The notes below the pieces were generated by a model. It searched no databases, was not told the DNA's origin, and was given only the letters and a program-made list of their open reading frames with translations. 64,000 nucleotides of DNA from Ancylobacter aquaticus (GTDB lineage Bacteria; Pseudomonadota; Alphaproteobacteria; Rhizobiales; Xanthobacteraceae). This document shows, piece by piece, positions 17,840 through 27,574 of the stretch; within the stretch, counting starts at the first letter, position 1; every line of letters starts with the position of its first letter. The DNA lies in contig NZ_SMFY01000003.1 of NCBI RefSeq assembly GCF_004339465.1, forward strand, positions 495,344-559,343, in the 5' to 3' direction. A program made the translations under genes and the position numbers.

Positions 17840-18100
17840 GTCTGTTTCCTGTGGCGTCCGCCGGACGCGATGGCGTCGGAGGTTTTAAAATACCCCCAGC
17901 GCGGATGGGAGGCGACGATGCCGCCGTCAACCGCGCCCGTCAACCCGCCGCGCCGGCGAATCGACAGGACCGCCGACGGGCGGGGGCCGATGTAGAGCCG
18001 GCTCACGGCGAAAGGATGGCGATGGCCAAGTGGGAGCAGGCTCGGGAGGGCGCTTGGGAAGGGACACCGGACGCCCGCCGAGCGGGCGCGCGGTACTGCC
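17840..18100. other. intergenic region upstream of the M23 gene
   Basis: A 261-base gap. It contains a short AT-rich stretch (GGTTTTAAAATACCCCC near 17880) that could be part of the M23 promoter. No RNA gene or further reading frame is supported. Confidence 0.35.
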
Positions 18101-19426
18101 CTATTGGGCGCTGGCGGCGCGTGCGCGCAGCGGGGAGGGCGGGGGCAACGGCACCTGCGCCAGCAGGGTCGGCGGAGCGGTCCCCATCCCCTGCACCATA
18201 CCCGGCTGCACGAAGCCCGCGCGCACGAAGCCGGCCTGCAACGGCAGCGGCGCGCCGGGCGCGATCGGCCGGGTGAGCGAGGGGGCGGGGTCCTGGGCGG
18301 CAAAGGCGGTGGGCGCGGGGGCGCTGGCGTCCGTGCCGTTGATCTCCGGCACGATGCCCTCCCAGGCATTGGCCAGCGTGGCCGGCTCGCGCCGGATCGC
18401 GCGGGGATCCGGGACAGGCGTCAGCGAGAGCGCGGTCGAGGCGGAGGCGCCGGTGCTGGACGCGGGGGCGGCGGGTGCCCGGCCGGCGATTTCGACCGCA
18501 GGGGCGCCGCCGAACCGCTTGAAGAACGTCCATATCTCCTCCGGCGCATCGAGCCCGCTGCGGCGCGGCCCGAGCAGCACGGAGGCGAGCGCGTCCACCG
18601 CATCGGTCGACTGCGAGGGCGGCTGGTGGCCGCCGGCGACCTCGTAATAGGCGACCGCGCCGCCGGGGGCGCAGTCGTTCCAGCGGGTGATGCGGGCATG
18701 CGGGGCGCTGGTGCGCTCGGGCGCGGCACAGCCGTCGAGCCGGGCGAACAGCGCGGCGGAATCATTGGCGGACATCAGCCGGGCGCCGGGGGTGGGGCGG
18801 CCGAACATTGGCACGATGGGATCATAGGTGCCGTTCATCAGCAGGATCGGCACCGGCTTTGAGGGCCGGCAGCTTTCCGCATAGTCCTTCGGCACCGTCA
18901 TCATCAGTGTCGCATAGGCCTGGAAGCGCTCGGCGTAGCGGCAGGCGATGAAGGCGGTGAGGAAGCCGCCATTGGAGAAGCCCATGAGATAGGCGCGGGA
19001 GGAATCGGCGATGCCCTCGGCTTCCAGCGCCTCCAGCACATCGAGGACGAAGCGGCCATCGTCGCGCTTGTGCAGCAGCGGGATGAAGCCGGCGATGGAG
19101 CTGCGGCCGTCGTTCCACAAAAGGTTGAGCCCCTTGGGATAGGCGACGACGAAGCCCTCGCGGTCGGCCACCGCGTCGAGATCGAGATAGCGCTGCATCA
19201 TGCCGGCCGGCTGAAGCGCGCCGTGCAGGGCGATCACCACCGGCCGCGGGCCGGGCGGGGCATTCTTCGGCAGGTGCAGGATGTATTCGCGGGTGAGGCC
19301 GCCGGAGACGAGGGTGCGGAGCGAATCCCGCGACTGCGCAGCTGCCGGGGAGGCGGCCGGGCCCGTGAGGGCGACGAGCAGCGTCAGTATTGCGCCAAGC
19401 AGGCAGCTGGGTTTCGCAAAAAGCAT
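18101..19426 (-). CDS. secreted PHB-depolymerase/feruloyl-esterase-like hydrolase
   Basis: A 441-residue protein with a signal peptide ending near ASPAAAQS. The catalytic domain covers about residues 30-300: PRPVVIALHGALQP, the nucleophile segment LMGFSNGGFLTAF, NGTYDPIVP with the acid and a late histidine in EVAGGHQPPSQ, the LpqC/PHB-depolymerase esterase pattern. The last 130 residues are proline- and alanine-rich low-complexity sequence without a recognised substrate-binding domain. ATG 19426 is used; a TTG two codons upstream is nearer to a GAGG site. The polymer substrate is unknown. Confidence 0.78.
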   Translation of the reverse strand: MLFAKPSCLLGAILTLLVALTGPAASPAAAQSRDSLRTLVSGGLTREYILHLPKNAPPGPRPVVIALHGALQPAGMMQRYLDLDAVADREGFVVAYPKGLNLLWNDGRSSIAGFIPLLHKRDDGRFVLDVLEALEAEGIADSSRAYLMGFSNGGFLTAFIACRYAERFQAYATLMMTVPKDYAESCRPSKPVPILLMNGTYDPIVPMFGRPTPGARLMSANDSAALFARLDGCAAPERTSAPHARITRWNDCAPGGAVAYYEVAGGHQPPSQSTDAVDALASVLLGPRRSGLDAPEEIWTFFKRFGGAPAVEIAGRAPAAPASSTGASASTALSLTPVPDPRAIRREPATLANAWEGIVPEINGTDASAPAPTAFAAQDPAPSLTRPIAPGAPLPLQAGFVRAGFVQPGMVQGMGTAPPTLLAQVPLPPPSPLRARAASAQ

Positions 19427-19732
19427 GGACAACGCGACCTCGAATGCGCGGGTTCCGCGCGCCCCTACTGACGGCGGATTTCAGTCAATTAAAAGGCAAA
19501 GATGGTTAACAGCCCGTCAGCGCCGGCTTTCGCGGGGCTTGCCGGCCCGCTGCCGGGTCCGAAAAGGGGGGTGCGCTGGGCCGGTGCGATGCGCTAGGGT
19601 GCCCTTGCTGCAGCGCAACCCGAAAGCGGAGCGCGGCGGGAGGAACGATAGACGCCACCTTTGGAATGATTGCGAACTGCAATCGTTTCGGTTACGCACA
19701 CACCACATTCCTGAGTGATCTGGGACACCGAC
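19427..19732. other. divergent intergenic region upstream of sdhC
   Basis: The 306-base gap separates the esterase and sdh genes, so both promoters should lie here. The half near the esterase has an AT-rich stretch (CAATTAAAAGGCAAAGATGG around 19487); the half near sdhC has the inverted repeat described separately. No gene is seen. Confidence 0.4.
19665..19687. promoter_or_regulatory. inverted repeat, candidate operator of the sdh operon
   Basis: GATTGC (19668-19673) and GCAATC (19679-19684) are perfect inverse complements around five bases, and the symmetry extends three bases each side with one mismatch. It lies about 46 bases before the sdhC ATG. The TTGC/GCAA halves are reminiscent of Fur-type or related boxes, but the regulator cannot be named from sequence alone. 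Confidence 0.4.
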
Positions 19733-20125
19733 ATGGCAGGAGCGGCCGAGCGGCCCCTTTCCCCACATCTGCAAATCTACCGTCCGATGCTGACGATGAT
19801 GATGTCCATCGTCCATCGCATCACCGGCATGGCGCTGTATTTCGGCACGCCGCTGCTGGTGGTCTGGCTGCTCGCCGCCGCCAGTTCCGAGCGGGCCTTT
19901 TCCCTGGTGAACGGGATTTACGGCAGCTGGTTCGGCCTTCTGGTGCTGGTCGGCTACAGCTGGGCGCTGATCCACCACGCCATCGGCGGCATACGCCATT
20001 TCGTCTGGGACACCGGCGCGGGCTTTGGCCCTGGGCCGCGCGAACTGTTCGCCAAGCTGACCATCGGCGGGTCGATCGCGCTGACCGCTGTGCTGTGGAT
20101 CGTCATCTGGCTGGTGAAGGGCTGA
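19733..20125 (+). CDS. sdhC: succinate dehydrogenase cytochrome b556 subunit
   Basis: A 130-residue membrane anchor of complex II. It begins with the signature RPLSPHLQIYRP, followed by SIVHRITGMALY with the quinone-site serine and arginine, and has the heme-ligand region ALIHHAIGGIRHFVWD. Three membrane helices are evident. ATG 19733 is preferred over the in-frame GTG six codons upstream because the family N-terminus begins close to it. sdhD follows after 3 bases. Confidence 0.93.
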   Translation: MAGAAERPLSPHLQIYRPMLTMMMSIVHRITGMALYFGTPLLVVWLLAAASSERAFSLVNGIYGSWFGLLVLVGYSWALIHHAIGGIRHFVWDTGAGFGPGPRELFAKLTIGGSIALTAVLWIVIWLVKG

Positions 20126-20128
20126 CCC

Positions 20129-20527
20129 ATGAGCGTGTCCCCGGGTTCTTCCATGCGCACCCCGCGCCGGCGCGTCGCCGGCCTCGGCTCCGCGCGCTCC
20201 GGCACCGGCCATTTCTGGCTGCAGCGCGTGACCGCGCTCGCCAATCTTTTGCTGATCCTGATCGCCCTGCCGATCGTAATATGGGCGGCGGGACAGGGGC
20301 AGGCGCAGACCCTCGCCATTCTCGGCCATCCACTGGTGGCCATCGTGCTGCTGCTGCTGATCTTCTCGGTCTGCTTCCACATGCGGATCGGCATGCAGGT
20401 GGTGATCGAGGATTATCTGCCTGCGGAAGGAATGAAGGTGCTCGCGCTGATCGCCAATACGTTCTTCACCATTGCGGTCGGCAGCGCCGGTGCCTTCGCC
20501 GTCCTCAAGATCAGTTTCGGAGGCTGA
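20129..20527 (+). CDS. sdhD: succinate dehydrogenase hydrophobic membrane anchor subunit
   Basis: A 132-residue anchor with three helices. After a basic start ([17 protein letters not shown]) come [19 protein letters not shown] and [20 protein letters not shown], which hold the conserved aspartate-tyrosine near the quinone site and the heme-side histidine. It is coupled between sdhC (3 bases) and sdhA (4 bases). Confidence 0.92.
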   Translation: MSVSPGSSMRTPRRRVAGLGSARSGTGHFWLQRVTALANLLLILIALPIVIWAAGQGQAQTLAILGHPLVAIVLLLLIFSVCFHMRIGMQVVIEDYLPAEGMKVLALIANTFFTIAVGSAGAFAVLKISFGG

Positions 20528-20531
20528 CCCC

Positions 20532-22370
20532 ATGGCCGGAACCACTTCCGCCACTGGCGCCGCCAATGGTGCGTCGTTCACATCCGCCTACCCGATCACC
20601 GACCACACCTATGACGTGGTGGTGGTGGGCGCCGGCGGCGCGGGCCTTCGCGCGGTGGTCGGCTGTTCGGAAGCCGGGCTGCGCACCGCCTGCGTGACCA
20701 AGGTGTTCCCGACCCGCTCGCACACCGTGGCGGCGCAGGGCGGCATCGCCGCCTCGCTGGGAAATATGGGCGCCGACGACTGGCGCTTTCACATGTACGA
20801 CACCGTGAAGGGGTCGGACTGGCTGGGCGACCAGGACGCCATTGAATATCTGGTGCGCCACGCGCCCGCCGCCGTCTACGAGCTGGAGCACTGGGGCGTG
20901 CCGTTCTCGCGCACCGAGGAGGGCCGCATCTACCAGCGCCCCTTCGGCGGCATGACGGTGGACTATGGCAAGACCCCGGCGCAGCGCACCTGCGCCGCCG
21001 CCGACCGCACCGGCCACGCCATCCTGCACACGCTCTACGGCGCGGCGCTGAAGCATTCGGCCGAATTTTTCATCGAGTATTTCGCCCTCGACCTGATCAT
21101 GGACGAGGAAGGCCGCTGCTGCGGCCTCGTCGCGCTGAAGATGGATGACGGCACGCTGCACCGTTTTCGCGCGCAGACCGTGATCCTTGCCACCGGCGGC
21201 TATGGCCGCGCCTATTTCTCCGCCACCAGCGCCCATACCTGCACGGGCGATGGCAACGCCATGGTGCTGCGTGCCGGCCTGCCGCTGCAGGACATGGAGT
21301 TCGTGCAGTTCCACCCCACCGGCATCTATGGCTCGGGCTGCCTGATCACCGAGGGCGCGCGCGGCGAGGGCGGCTATCTCACCAATGCCGAAGGCGAGCG
21401 CTTCATGGAGCGCTACGCCCCTTCCGCCAAGGACCTCGCCTCGCGCGACGTCGTCTCCCGCTCCATGACCATGGAGATCCGCGAGGGACGGGGCGTGGGC
21501 AAAAACAAGGACCACATCTACCTGCATCTCGACCATCTCGACCCGGCGATCCTGCATGAGCGCCTGCCGGGCATTTCCGAGAGCGCCAAGATCTTCGCCG
21601 GCGTCGACGTGACCAAGGAGCCGATCCCGGTGCTGCCGACGGTGCATTATAACATGGGCGGCATCCCGACGAACTTCCACGGTGAGGTGGTGACCAAGAA
21701 GGACGGCAACCCCGACCATGTGGTGCCCGGGCTGATGGCGGTGGGCGAGTGCGCCTGCGTGTCCATCCACGGCGCCAACCGGCTCGGCTCCAACTCGCTG
21801 ACCGACCTTGTGGTGTTCGGCCGCGCGGCGGCGCTGCGCTGCGCCGACATCCTGACCCCTGGCGACAAGCAGCGCGAGCTGCCGGCCGATTCCGCCGACC
21901 TCGCGCTGGCCCGGCTCGACCATTTCCGCAACGCTCATGGCGGCACGCCCACCGCCGAGCTGCGCCTGTCGATGCAGAAGGTGATGCAGAACAATTGCGC
22001 GGTCTACCGCACCGGCGAGGTGCTGGAAGAGGGCCGCAAGCTGATCGCCGACGTGTTTGCCGGCACCAGCGACATCGACGTCACCGACCGCTCGCTGATC
22101 TGGAATTCCGATCTCATCGAGACGCTGGAATATGACAACCTGATCGCGCAGGCGAGCGTGACCATGGAAAGCGCCGCCGCCCGCACCGAGAGCCGCGGCG
22201 CCCATGCGCGCGAGGATTATCCCGATCGCGACGACGCCCATTGGATGAAGCACACGCTGGCTTTCATGGACTTCGAGACGCAGACCGTGCGCCTCGACGA
22301 CCGGCCGGTGCACACCTACACGCTGTCGAACGACATCCAGTACATCGAACCGCGCAAGCGGGTGTATTGA
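20532..22370 (+). CDS. sdhA: succinate dehydrogenase flavoprotein subunit
   Basis: A 612-residue FAD subunit that oxidises succinate to fumarate. Visible are the dinucleotide fold [13 protein letters not shown], the covalent-FAD histidine in [20 protein letters not shown], the active-site stretch [40 protein letters not shown], and the catalytic arginine region near [14 protein letters not shown] and [21 protein letters not shown] 20532 starts 4 bases after sdhD. The C-terminus [12 protein letters not shown] is standard for the family. Confidence 0.97.
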   Translation: MAGTTSATGAANGASFTSAYPITDHTYDVVVVGAGGAGLRAVVGCSEAGLRTACVTKVFPTRSHTVAAQGGIAASLGNMGADDWRFHMYDTVKGSDWLGDQDAIEYLVRHAPAAVYELEHWGVPFSRTEEGRIYQRPFGGMTVDYGKTPAQRTCAAADRTGHAILHTLYGAALKHSAEFFIEYFALDLIMDEEGRCCGLVALKMDDGTLHRFRAQTVILATGGYGRAYFSATSAHTCTGDGNAMVLRAGLPLQDMEFVQFHPTGIYGSGCLITEGARGEGGYLTNAEGERFMERYAPSAKDLASRDVVSRSMTMEIREGRGVGKNKDHIYLHLDHLDPAILHERLPGISESAKIFAGVDVTKEPIPVLPTVHYNMGGIPTNFHGEVVTKKDGNPDHVVPGLMAVGECACVSIHGANRLGSNSLTDLVVFGRAAALRCADILTPGDKQRELPADSADLALARLDHFRNAHGGTPTAELRLSMQKVMQNNCAVYRTGEVLEEGRKLIADVFAGTSDIDVTDRSLIWNSDLIETLEYDNLIAQASVTMESAAARTESRGAHAREDYPDRDDAHWMKHTLAFMDFETQTVRLDDRPVHTYTLSNDIQYIEPRKRVY

Positions 22371-22391
22371 GCCGGGGAACGATCGCTCGCC

Positions 22392-23174
22392 ATGGTCCAG
22401 CTCACGCTTCCGAAGAACTCGCAGCTTGTCGAAGGCAAGGTGTGGCCCAAGCCGGCCGGCACCAACCGGCTGACCGAGTACAAGATCTACCGCTGGAACC
22501 CGGATGACGGGAAGAACCCGCATGTCGACACCTATTATGTCGACCGCGACGATTGCGGGCCGATGGTGCTGGACGGGCTGATCTGGATCAAGACCAAGAT
22601 CGACCCGACGCTGACCTTCCGCCGCTCCTGCCGCGAGGGCATCTGCGGTTCCTGCGCCATGAACATCGACGGCACCAACACGCTGGCCTGCCTGAAGAGC
22701 ATGGACGAGGTGGACGCCTCGGCGGTGAAGATTTACCCGCTGCCGCACATGCAGGTGGTGAAAGACCTCGTGCCTGACATGACGCAGTTCTACGCCCAGC
22801 ACGCCTCGGTGGAGCCGTGGCTGCACACCGAGACGCCGGCGCCGGAACGCGAATGGCGGCAGGGGCGCGGCGACCGCGAGAAGCTGGACGGGCTGTATGA
22901 GTGCATTCTCTGCGCCTGCTGCTCCACCTCCTGCCCGAGCTATTGGTGGAACGGCGACCGTTATCTCGGCCCCGCCGCGCTGCTGCAGGCCTATCGCTGG
23001 CTGATCGATTCGCGCGACGAGGCCACCGGCGACCGGCTCGACGACCTCGAAGACCCGTTCCGGCTGTATCGCTGCCACACCATCATGAATTGCGCGAAGG
23101 CCTGCCCGAAGGGGCTGAACCCGGCCAAGGCAATCGCCGAAATCAAGAAGATGATGGTGGCGCGCCAGTTCTGA
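22392..23174 (+). CDS. sdhB: succinate dehydrogenase iron-sulfur subunit
   Basis: A 260-residue subunit carrying electrons from SdhA to quinone. Cluster motifs are in order: [15 protein letters not shown] with a distal cysteine for the 2Fe-2S cluster, [16 protein letters not shown] for the 4Fe-4S cluster, and [17 protein letters not shown] for the 3Fe-4S cluster. It ends in KMMVARQF as in other alphaproteobacteria and closes the sdhCDAB operon. Confidence 0.97.
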   Translation: MVQLTLPKNSQLVEGKVWPKPAGTNRLTEYKIYRWNPDDGKNPHVDTYYVDRDDCGPMVLDGLIWIKTKIDPTLTFRRSCREGICGSCAMNIDGTNTLACLKSMDEVDASAVKIYPLPHMQVVKDLVPDMTQFYAQHASVEPWLHTETPAPEREWRQGRGDREKLDGLYECILCACCSTSCPSYWWNGDRYLGPAALLQAYRWLIDSRDEATGDRLDDLEDPFRLYRCHTIMNCAKACPKGLNPAKAIAEIKKMMVARQF

Positions 23175-23239
23175 GCTTACGGGGCGCGGCGAAGCGGCTA
23201 ACCTTGCGCCCGGATGCGGCTCGGATCGGGACGGTGGCC

Positions 23240-23854
23240 ATGGAATTCTCGACGCTGCTCGCCTTCGCGGCGGCCTTTTTCGTCTTCGCCGCCAGTCCCG
23301 GGCCTGACAACATGACCATCGTCGCGCGCACCCTGTCGCATGGCGCGGCCTCAGGCATCGCCTATGGGGCCGGTACGGTGGCCGGCGTGCTTATCTTCCT
23401 CACCCTTGCCGCCTTCGGCCTGTCGCTCATCGCGCAGGAGATGGGCTGGGTGATGACGGCGCTGCGTTATGCCGGTGCCGCCTGGCTCGTCTGGATGGGG
23501 GTGCGTCTCTGGCGGGCGGAACCCGTGGTGCCCGCGCAGCAGCCCGCCGTAGAGCGACGCGGACTGCTGCCGGTGTTTGCGACCGGCGTCGCGCTCAATC
23601 TCGGCAATCCGAAGATGCCGCTTTTCTATGTGGCGTTGCTGCCGAATGTGGTCGGGTCCTCCCTGACGACCGGACAACTGGCGAGCCTTGCCGCCATCAT
23701 TCTCGTCGTGGAGGCGGTGGTCGTGGGCGGCCATGTCGTTCTTGCCGGCCGCGCGCGCCGTCTGCTGCGCACGCCGACCGTGGTGCGCCGGGTGAACCGG
23801 GCAGCCGGCGGGGTGATGGTGGGCGCGGGCGTCGCGGTGGTGGCGGCGCGCTGA
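23240..23854 (+). CDS. LysE/RhtB family exporter
   Basis: A 204-residue membrane protein with about six helices and the family signature FAASPGPDNMTIVARTLSHG near the N-terminus. GVALNLGNPKMPLFYVALLP is the second conserved block. Such proteins export amino acids such as lysine, homoserine or threonine; the substrate is not predictable. ATG 23240 follows sdhB by 65 bases. The next gene, gluQ, starts 7 bases after the stop, so the two are probably cotranscribed. Confidence 0.88.
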   Translation: MEFSTLLAFAAAFFVFAASPGPDNMTIVARTLSHGAASGIAYGAGTVAGVLIFLTLAAFGLSLIAQEMGWVMTALRYAGAAWLVWMGVRLWRAEPVVPAQQPAVERRGLLPVFATGVALNLGNPKMPLFYVALLPNVVGSSLTTGQLASLAAIILVVEAVVVGGHVVLAGRARRLLRTPTVVRRVNRAAGGVMVGAGVAVVAAR

Positions 23855-23861
23855 GCCCGTC

Positions 23862-24731
23862 ATGGCGTCACCCGTCTTCCGCTTCGCGCCGAGCCCCAAT
23901 GGCCTGCTGCATCTCGGCCATGCGCGCTCCGCGCTGCTGAACGACGCGCTGGCGCGAGACGGCGGCGGGCGCCTGCTGCTGCGGATCGAGGATATCGATC
24001 CTGTCCGCTCCCGGCGCGACTTCGAGACGGCGATCTTCGAGGACCTCGGCTGGCTGGGGTTGGAGTGGGAGACGCCGGTGCGCCGGCAATCCGAACATTT
24101 TGCCGACTATGAAGCGGCGCTGGCCCGGCTCGACGCGCTGGGCCTCGTCTATGCCAGCTTCGAGAGCCGGGGCGACATCCGCCGCGTGGTGGCGGGCCGG
24201 CCGGGCTGGCCGAGCGACCCGGACGGGGCGCCTCTGTTTCCCTTTTCCCGCAGCGCTATGGGCGCGGAGGAACGGGCCCGCCGGGTGGCGGCGGGGGAGC
24301 CCCATGCGTTCCGCCTCGACATGCGTCAGGCGGTGGCGCGGGCGGTGGAAATGACCGGGCCGCTCGGCTGGCGGGAGATCGACGCGGCCAGCGGCGCGGC
24401 GGAGCGGGTTGCCGCCGATCCGCTCGCCTGGGGCGATGTGATCCTCGCCCGCAAGGAGGTGCCGACCGCGTACCACCTCGCCGTGGTGGTCGACGATGCG
24501 CTGCAGGGCGTCACCCATGTCGTGCGCGGGGCGGACCTGAAGGCGGCGACTTCGGTCCACCGCGTGTTGCAGGTGCTGCTGGGGTTGCCCGCGCCGCTTT
24601 ATACCCACCACGCCCTGCTGCTGGACGCAGAAGGGTGCAAGCTGTCGAAATCCATCGGCTCGCAAAGCCTCGCCGCGCTGCGGGCGGAGGGAATGACGCC
24701 TGCCGAGGTGCGGCGGCGGGCGGGGTTCTAG
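23862..24731 (+). CDS. gluQ: glutamyl-Q tRNA(Asp) synthetase
   Basis: A 289-residue truncated glutamyl-tRNA-synthetase paralogue that attaches glutamate to queuosine of tRNA(Asp). The start FRFAPSPNGLLHLGHA holds the HIGH motif (H17-H20), RIEDIDPVRSR binds ATP/Glu, and KLSKSIG is the KMSKS loop. The anticodon-binding domain is absent, as expected for GluQ. The zinc-binding segment of the E. coli enzyme (CxC after the tyrosine) is replaced by YASFESRGDIRR, so the zinc site seems lost. Confidence 0.9.
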   Translation: MASPVFRFAPSPNGLLHLGHARSALLNDALARDGGGRLLLRIEDIDPVRSRRDFETAIFEDLGWLGLEWETPVRRQSEHFADYEAALARLDALGLVYASFESRGDIRRVVAGRPGWPSDPDGAPLFPFSRSAMGAEERARRVAAGEPHAFRLDMRQAVARAVEMTGPLGWREIDAASGAAERVAADPLAWGDVILARKEVPTAYHLAVVVDDALQGVTHVVRGADLKAATSVHRVLQVLLGLPAPLYTHHALLLDAEGCKLSKSIGSQSLAALRAEGMTPAEVRRRAGF

Positions 24732-24818
24732 CGCGGAGGCGCTCGTCCCGCGCGGGCGTCCTTGCCCGGTGGGCCTGATCGGCGGTACCGAAGGGGCTGC
24801 TTCGCGACGAGACGCCCG

Positions 24819-25535
24819 ATGATTCCCTGGACCCTGCTCGATACCGCCAAAGTGCCCGATGGCTTCGGTGAACTGCGCCTCAAGCGCCGGGGCGACGAGT
24901 TCTCCATCATGGCCGGGGCGACGGAACTGATGAACAGCCGCCTCAGCGGCTCGGAGAAGGCGCTGGCGACGCTGGTCTGCGCCCGCCTCGGCGCCCGCCC
25001 CGCGCCGGTGCTGCTGATCGGAGGGCTCGGCATGGGCTTCACCCTGCGCGCCGCGCTGGGCGAGGTGGGCGACGACGCGCGGATCGTGGTGGCGGAGCTT
25101 GTGCCGGCGGTGATCGACTGGGCGCGCGGGCCGATGGCGGAGATTTTCGGCGACAGCCTGAGTGATCCGCGCGTCACTTTGTTCGAGGGCGATGTCGCCC
25201 GACTGATCGGCGAGGGCAGGGCCGCCTATGACGCCATCCTGCTCGATGTCGACAACGGGCCGGGCGGGCTGACACGGGCGGCCAATGACGGGCTCTACAG
25301 CCCCGCAGGGCTCGGCGCGGCATGGGCGGCGCTGCGCCCGGGCGGGGTGCTGGCGGTGTGGTCCTCGGCGCCGGACAGCGGCTTCACGACAGCCCTGCGC
25401 CGGGCCGGCTTCGCGGTGGAAGAAGCCCGCGTGCGTGCCCATGGCAAGAGCGGCGCCCGCCATGTCATCTGGCTGGCCGAGAAGCGCGTGGGAAGCAGTT
25501 CTCCGACGGCGCCGCGCGCGCCGCGCCGTTCCTGA
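24819..25535 (+). CDS. spermidine-synthase-fold protein (SAM-dependent methyltransferase-like)
   Basis: A 238-residue Rossmann-fold protein. Motif I is VLLIGGLGMGFTLRAAL, followed by an acidic strand end in VVAELVPAVIDWA, the aspartate loop YDAILLDVDNGPGGLT and GGVLAVWSSAPD. This is the pattern of spermidine-synthase-like proteins that lack the decarboxylated-SAM and putrescine loops, so a methyltransferase is as likely as polyamine synthesis. ATG 24819 fits the family N-terminus (IPWTLLDTAKVPDG). Downstream DUF2161 starts 22 bases later. Confidence 0.75.
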   Translation: MIPWTLLDTAKVPDGFGELRLKRRGDEFSIMAGATELMNSRLSGSEKALATLVCARLGARPAPVLLIGGLGMGFTLRAALGEVGDDARIVVAELVPAVIDWARGPMAEIFGDSLSDPRVTLFEGDVARLIGEGRAAYDAILLDVDNGPGGLTRAANDGLYSPAGLGAAWAALRPGGVLAVWSSAPDSGFTTALRRAGFAVEEARVRAHGKSGARHVIWLAEKRVGSSSPTAPRAPRRS

Positions 25536-25557
25536 GTTCGAGCCCGGAGTACCGACC

Positions 25558-26226
25558 CTGGAGACCACGCTCTATCTGCCGATCAAGCGCTTTCTCGAAG
25601 ACCGCGGCTTCACCGTGAAGGGGGAGATCGGCGGCTGCGACTTGGTCGCGCTCTCCGACGACGAGACGCCGGTGGTGGTGATCGGCGAACTGAAGCTCAC
25701 GTTCAATCTGGAGCTGGTGCTGCAGGCGGTGCACCGGGCCGGCGCTGGCGACGAAGTGTGGCTGGCGGCTCGGGCCTCGCTGCGCGGAGGCGGGCGCGAG
25801 AGCGATTCGCGCTTCCGCAATCTCTGCCGCCGACTGGGGTTCGGCATGCTGGTGGTGTCGCCGGCGGGGGACGTGACCATTCTCGTCGCCCCGGACGCGC
25901 CGATGCCGCGCAAGGACCCGCGCCGGCGGTCGAAACTGGTGGCCGAGCACAGGCGGCGGCAGGGCGACCCGGCGGTGGGGGGCGGCTCGCGGGTGCCGAT
26001 CATGACCGCCTATCGCCAGCAGGCGCTGGCCTGCGCGGCGGCGCTGGCAGCGGGGCCGGCGCGCCCGCGCGACCTGCGCCCGCGTGCGCCGGATGCCGGA
26101 AAGATCCTGCTCGACAATGTCTATGGCTGGTTCGCCCGCACCGAGCGGGGCGTCTATGCTCTCACCCCGGCGGGGCAGGAGGCGTTGATGCGCTGGCCGC
26201 AGGCGGTCGACCCACCGTCCGTTTAG
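25558..26226 (+). CDS. DUF2161 family protein (PD-(D/E)XK-like), probable CTG start
   Basis: A 222-residue protein if started at CTG 25558. The N-terminal part [20 protein letters not shown], then [22 protein letters not shown], has the GCD...ELK arrangement of restriction-endonuclease-like folds; the C-terminal quarter ([21 protein letters not shown]) resembles a winged helix. Homologues as I recall them begin at the ETxLYLPVKRFLE segment. At that point the codon is CTG with GGAG 8 bases upstream, and no ATG, GTG or TTG lies in frame until ATG 25462 inside the previous gene. Function unknown. Confidence 0.72.
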   Translation: METTLYLPIKRFLEDRGFTVKGEIGGCDLVALSDDETPVVVIGELKLTFNLELVLQAVHRAGAGDEVWLAARASLRGGGRESDSRFRNLCRRLGFGMLVVSPAGDVTILVAPDAPMPRKDPRRRSKLVAEHRRRQGDPAVGGGSRVPIMTAYRQQALACAAALAAGPARPRDLRPRAPDAGKILLDNVYGWFARTERGVYALTPAGQEALMRWPQAVDPPSV

Positions 26227-26299
26227 CGAGCCTGCGTCAAACCCCTGTCACCGGCCGGGGATAGCCAAGACGTACCGTCCGAGCCGACAGGAGAACGCC

Positions 26300-27562
26300 G
26301 TGTCCATGTTCCTCGCTTTGCGCGCGCCTTTGCGTTCCACCCTCCGGACCCTCGCCACGGCCCTGTTCGCGCTGGCGATTGGCGCCCCGGCGGTGGCCGA
26401 AATGGGCAGCATCGAGATCGGGCCGCGCCCCTTCTATCTCGTCGACCAGATGAAGGACGGGGCACTGAAGGACCAACTGGCCCAGTGCAAGGGTCCGTTC
26501 ACGGCGAAGAACTTCTCCATCTCCCATCGTGGCGCGCCGTTGCAGTTTCCCGAGCACACGCGCGAGGGCTACATCGCCGCCGCGCGCATGGGCGCCGGCG
26601 TGATCGAATGCGACGTCGCCTTCACGAAGGACCGCGAGCTGGTGTGCCGCCATGCCCAGTGCGACCTGCACACCACGACCGACATTCTCGCCCGGCCGGA
26701 ACTCGCGGCGAAATGCTCGGAAGGGTTCCAGCCGGCCGACCACGCCACCGGGCGCAAGGCGAGCGCGAAGTGCTGCACGAGCGACCTGACGCTGGCCGAG
26801 TTCAAATCGCTGCGGCCGAAGATGGACGGGTTCAACCCGCGCGGGGTGACGGCGCAGGACTATATGGACGGCACGCCGGGCTGGCGCACCGACCTCTATG
26901 TGAACCGGGCGACGCTGATTTCGCACAAGGAGTATATCGAGCTGGTGAAGGCGCTCGGCCTGAAGTTCACGCCGGAGCTGAAGACCCCCGAGGTCGCCAT
27001 GCCCTTCGAGGGCGGCTACAGCCAGGAGAACTACGCCCAGCAGATGATCGACGAGTACAAGGCCGCCGGCGTCGACCCGCGCGATGTCTATGCCCAGTCC
27101 TTCCGCCTCGACGACGTGCTCTACTGGCTCAAGGCCGAGCCGGCCTTCGGCGCCCAGGCGGTCTATCTCGACGGGCGTGACGAGGGGAGCACGGGCTTCG
27201 ACAACATGAAGCCGGAGACCTGGCAGCCCTCCATGCAGGAACTGGCCGACAAGGGCGTGAAGATCCTCGCCCCGCCGCTGTGGATGATGGTGACGCACAA
27301 GGACGGCAGGATCGTGCCTTCCGTCTATGCGCAGGAGGCGAAGAAGGCGGGGCTCGGCCTCATCGGCTGGTCGCTGGAGCGTTCCGGCCCGCTCGACACG
27401 GGCGGCGGCTACTACTACCAGTCGGTCAAGCCGGTGATCGACCGCGACGGCGATGCGCTGGCGCTGCTCGATGTGCTCGCCCGCGATATCGGCGTGATCG
27501 GCGTGTTCTCGGACTGGCCGGCGACCACCACCTTCTACGCCAACTGCATGAAGCTGAACTGA
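26300..27562 (+). CDS. secreted glycerophosphodiester phosphodiesterase
   Basis: A 420-residue protein with a signal peptide ending near GAPAVAEM. The GDPD barrel is recognised by [18 protein letters not shown], then [20 protein letters not shown] with the metal-binding Glu-x-Asp, [12 protein letters not shown], and [11 protein letters not shown] near the end. An inserted cysteine-containing segment (about residues 130-165, CSEGFQ...KCCTSDLT) fits a periplasmic enzyme with disulfides. It hydrolyses glycerophosphodiesters to glycerol-3-phosphate and an alcohol. GTG 26300 is used because AGGAG lies 7 bases upstream; ATG 26306 is possible. Confidence 0.9.
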   Translation: MSMFLALRAPLRSTLRTLATALFALAIGAPAVAEMGSIEIGPRPFYLVDQMKDGALKDQLAQCKGPFTAKNFSISHRGAPLQFPEHTREGYIAAARMGAGVIECDVAFTKDRELVCRHAQCDLHTTTDILARPELAAKCSEGFQPADHATGRKASAKCCTSDLTLAEFKSLRPKMDGFNPRGVTAQDYMDGTPGWRTDLYVNRATLISHKEYIELVKALGLKFTPELKTPEVAMPFEGGYSQENYAQQMIDEYKAAGVDPRDVYAQSFRLDDVLYWLKAEPAFGAQAVYLDGRDEGSTGFDNMKPETWQPSMQELADKGVKILAPPLWMMVTHKDGRIVPSVYAQEAKKAGLGLIGWSLERSGPLDTGGGYYYQSVKPVIDRDGDALALLDVLARDIGVIGVFSDWPATTTFYANCMKLN

Positions 27563-27574
27563 GCGGCGCGTAGC

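Noticed and set aside
15869..17995. A 708-codon plus-strand frame opposite the M23 peptidase
   Set aside because: It has no signal, motif or sensible start; the minus-strand peptidase has zinc ligands and a membrane anchor.
20511..23078. An 855-codon open frame on the minus strand across sdhD-sdhA-sdhB
   Set aside because: It is antisense to three clear sdh genes, has no family motif and is rich in Arg, His, Gly and Ala. It follows from third-position GC bias.
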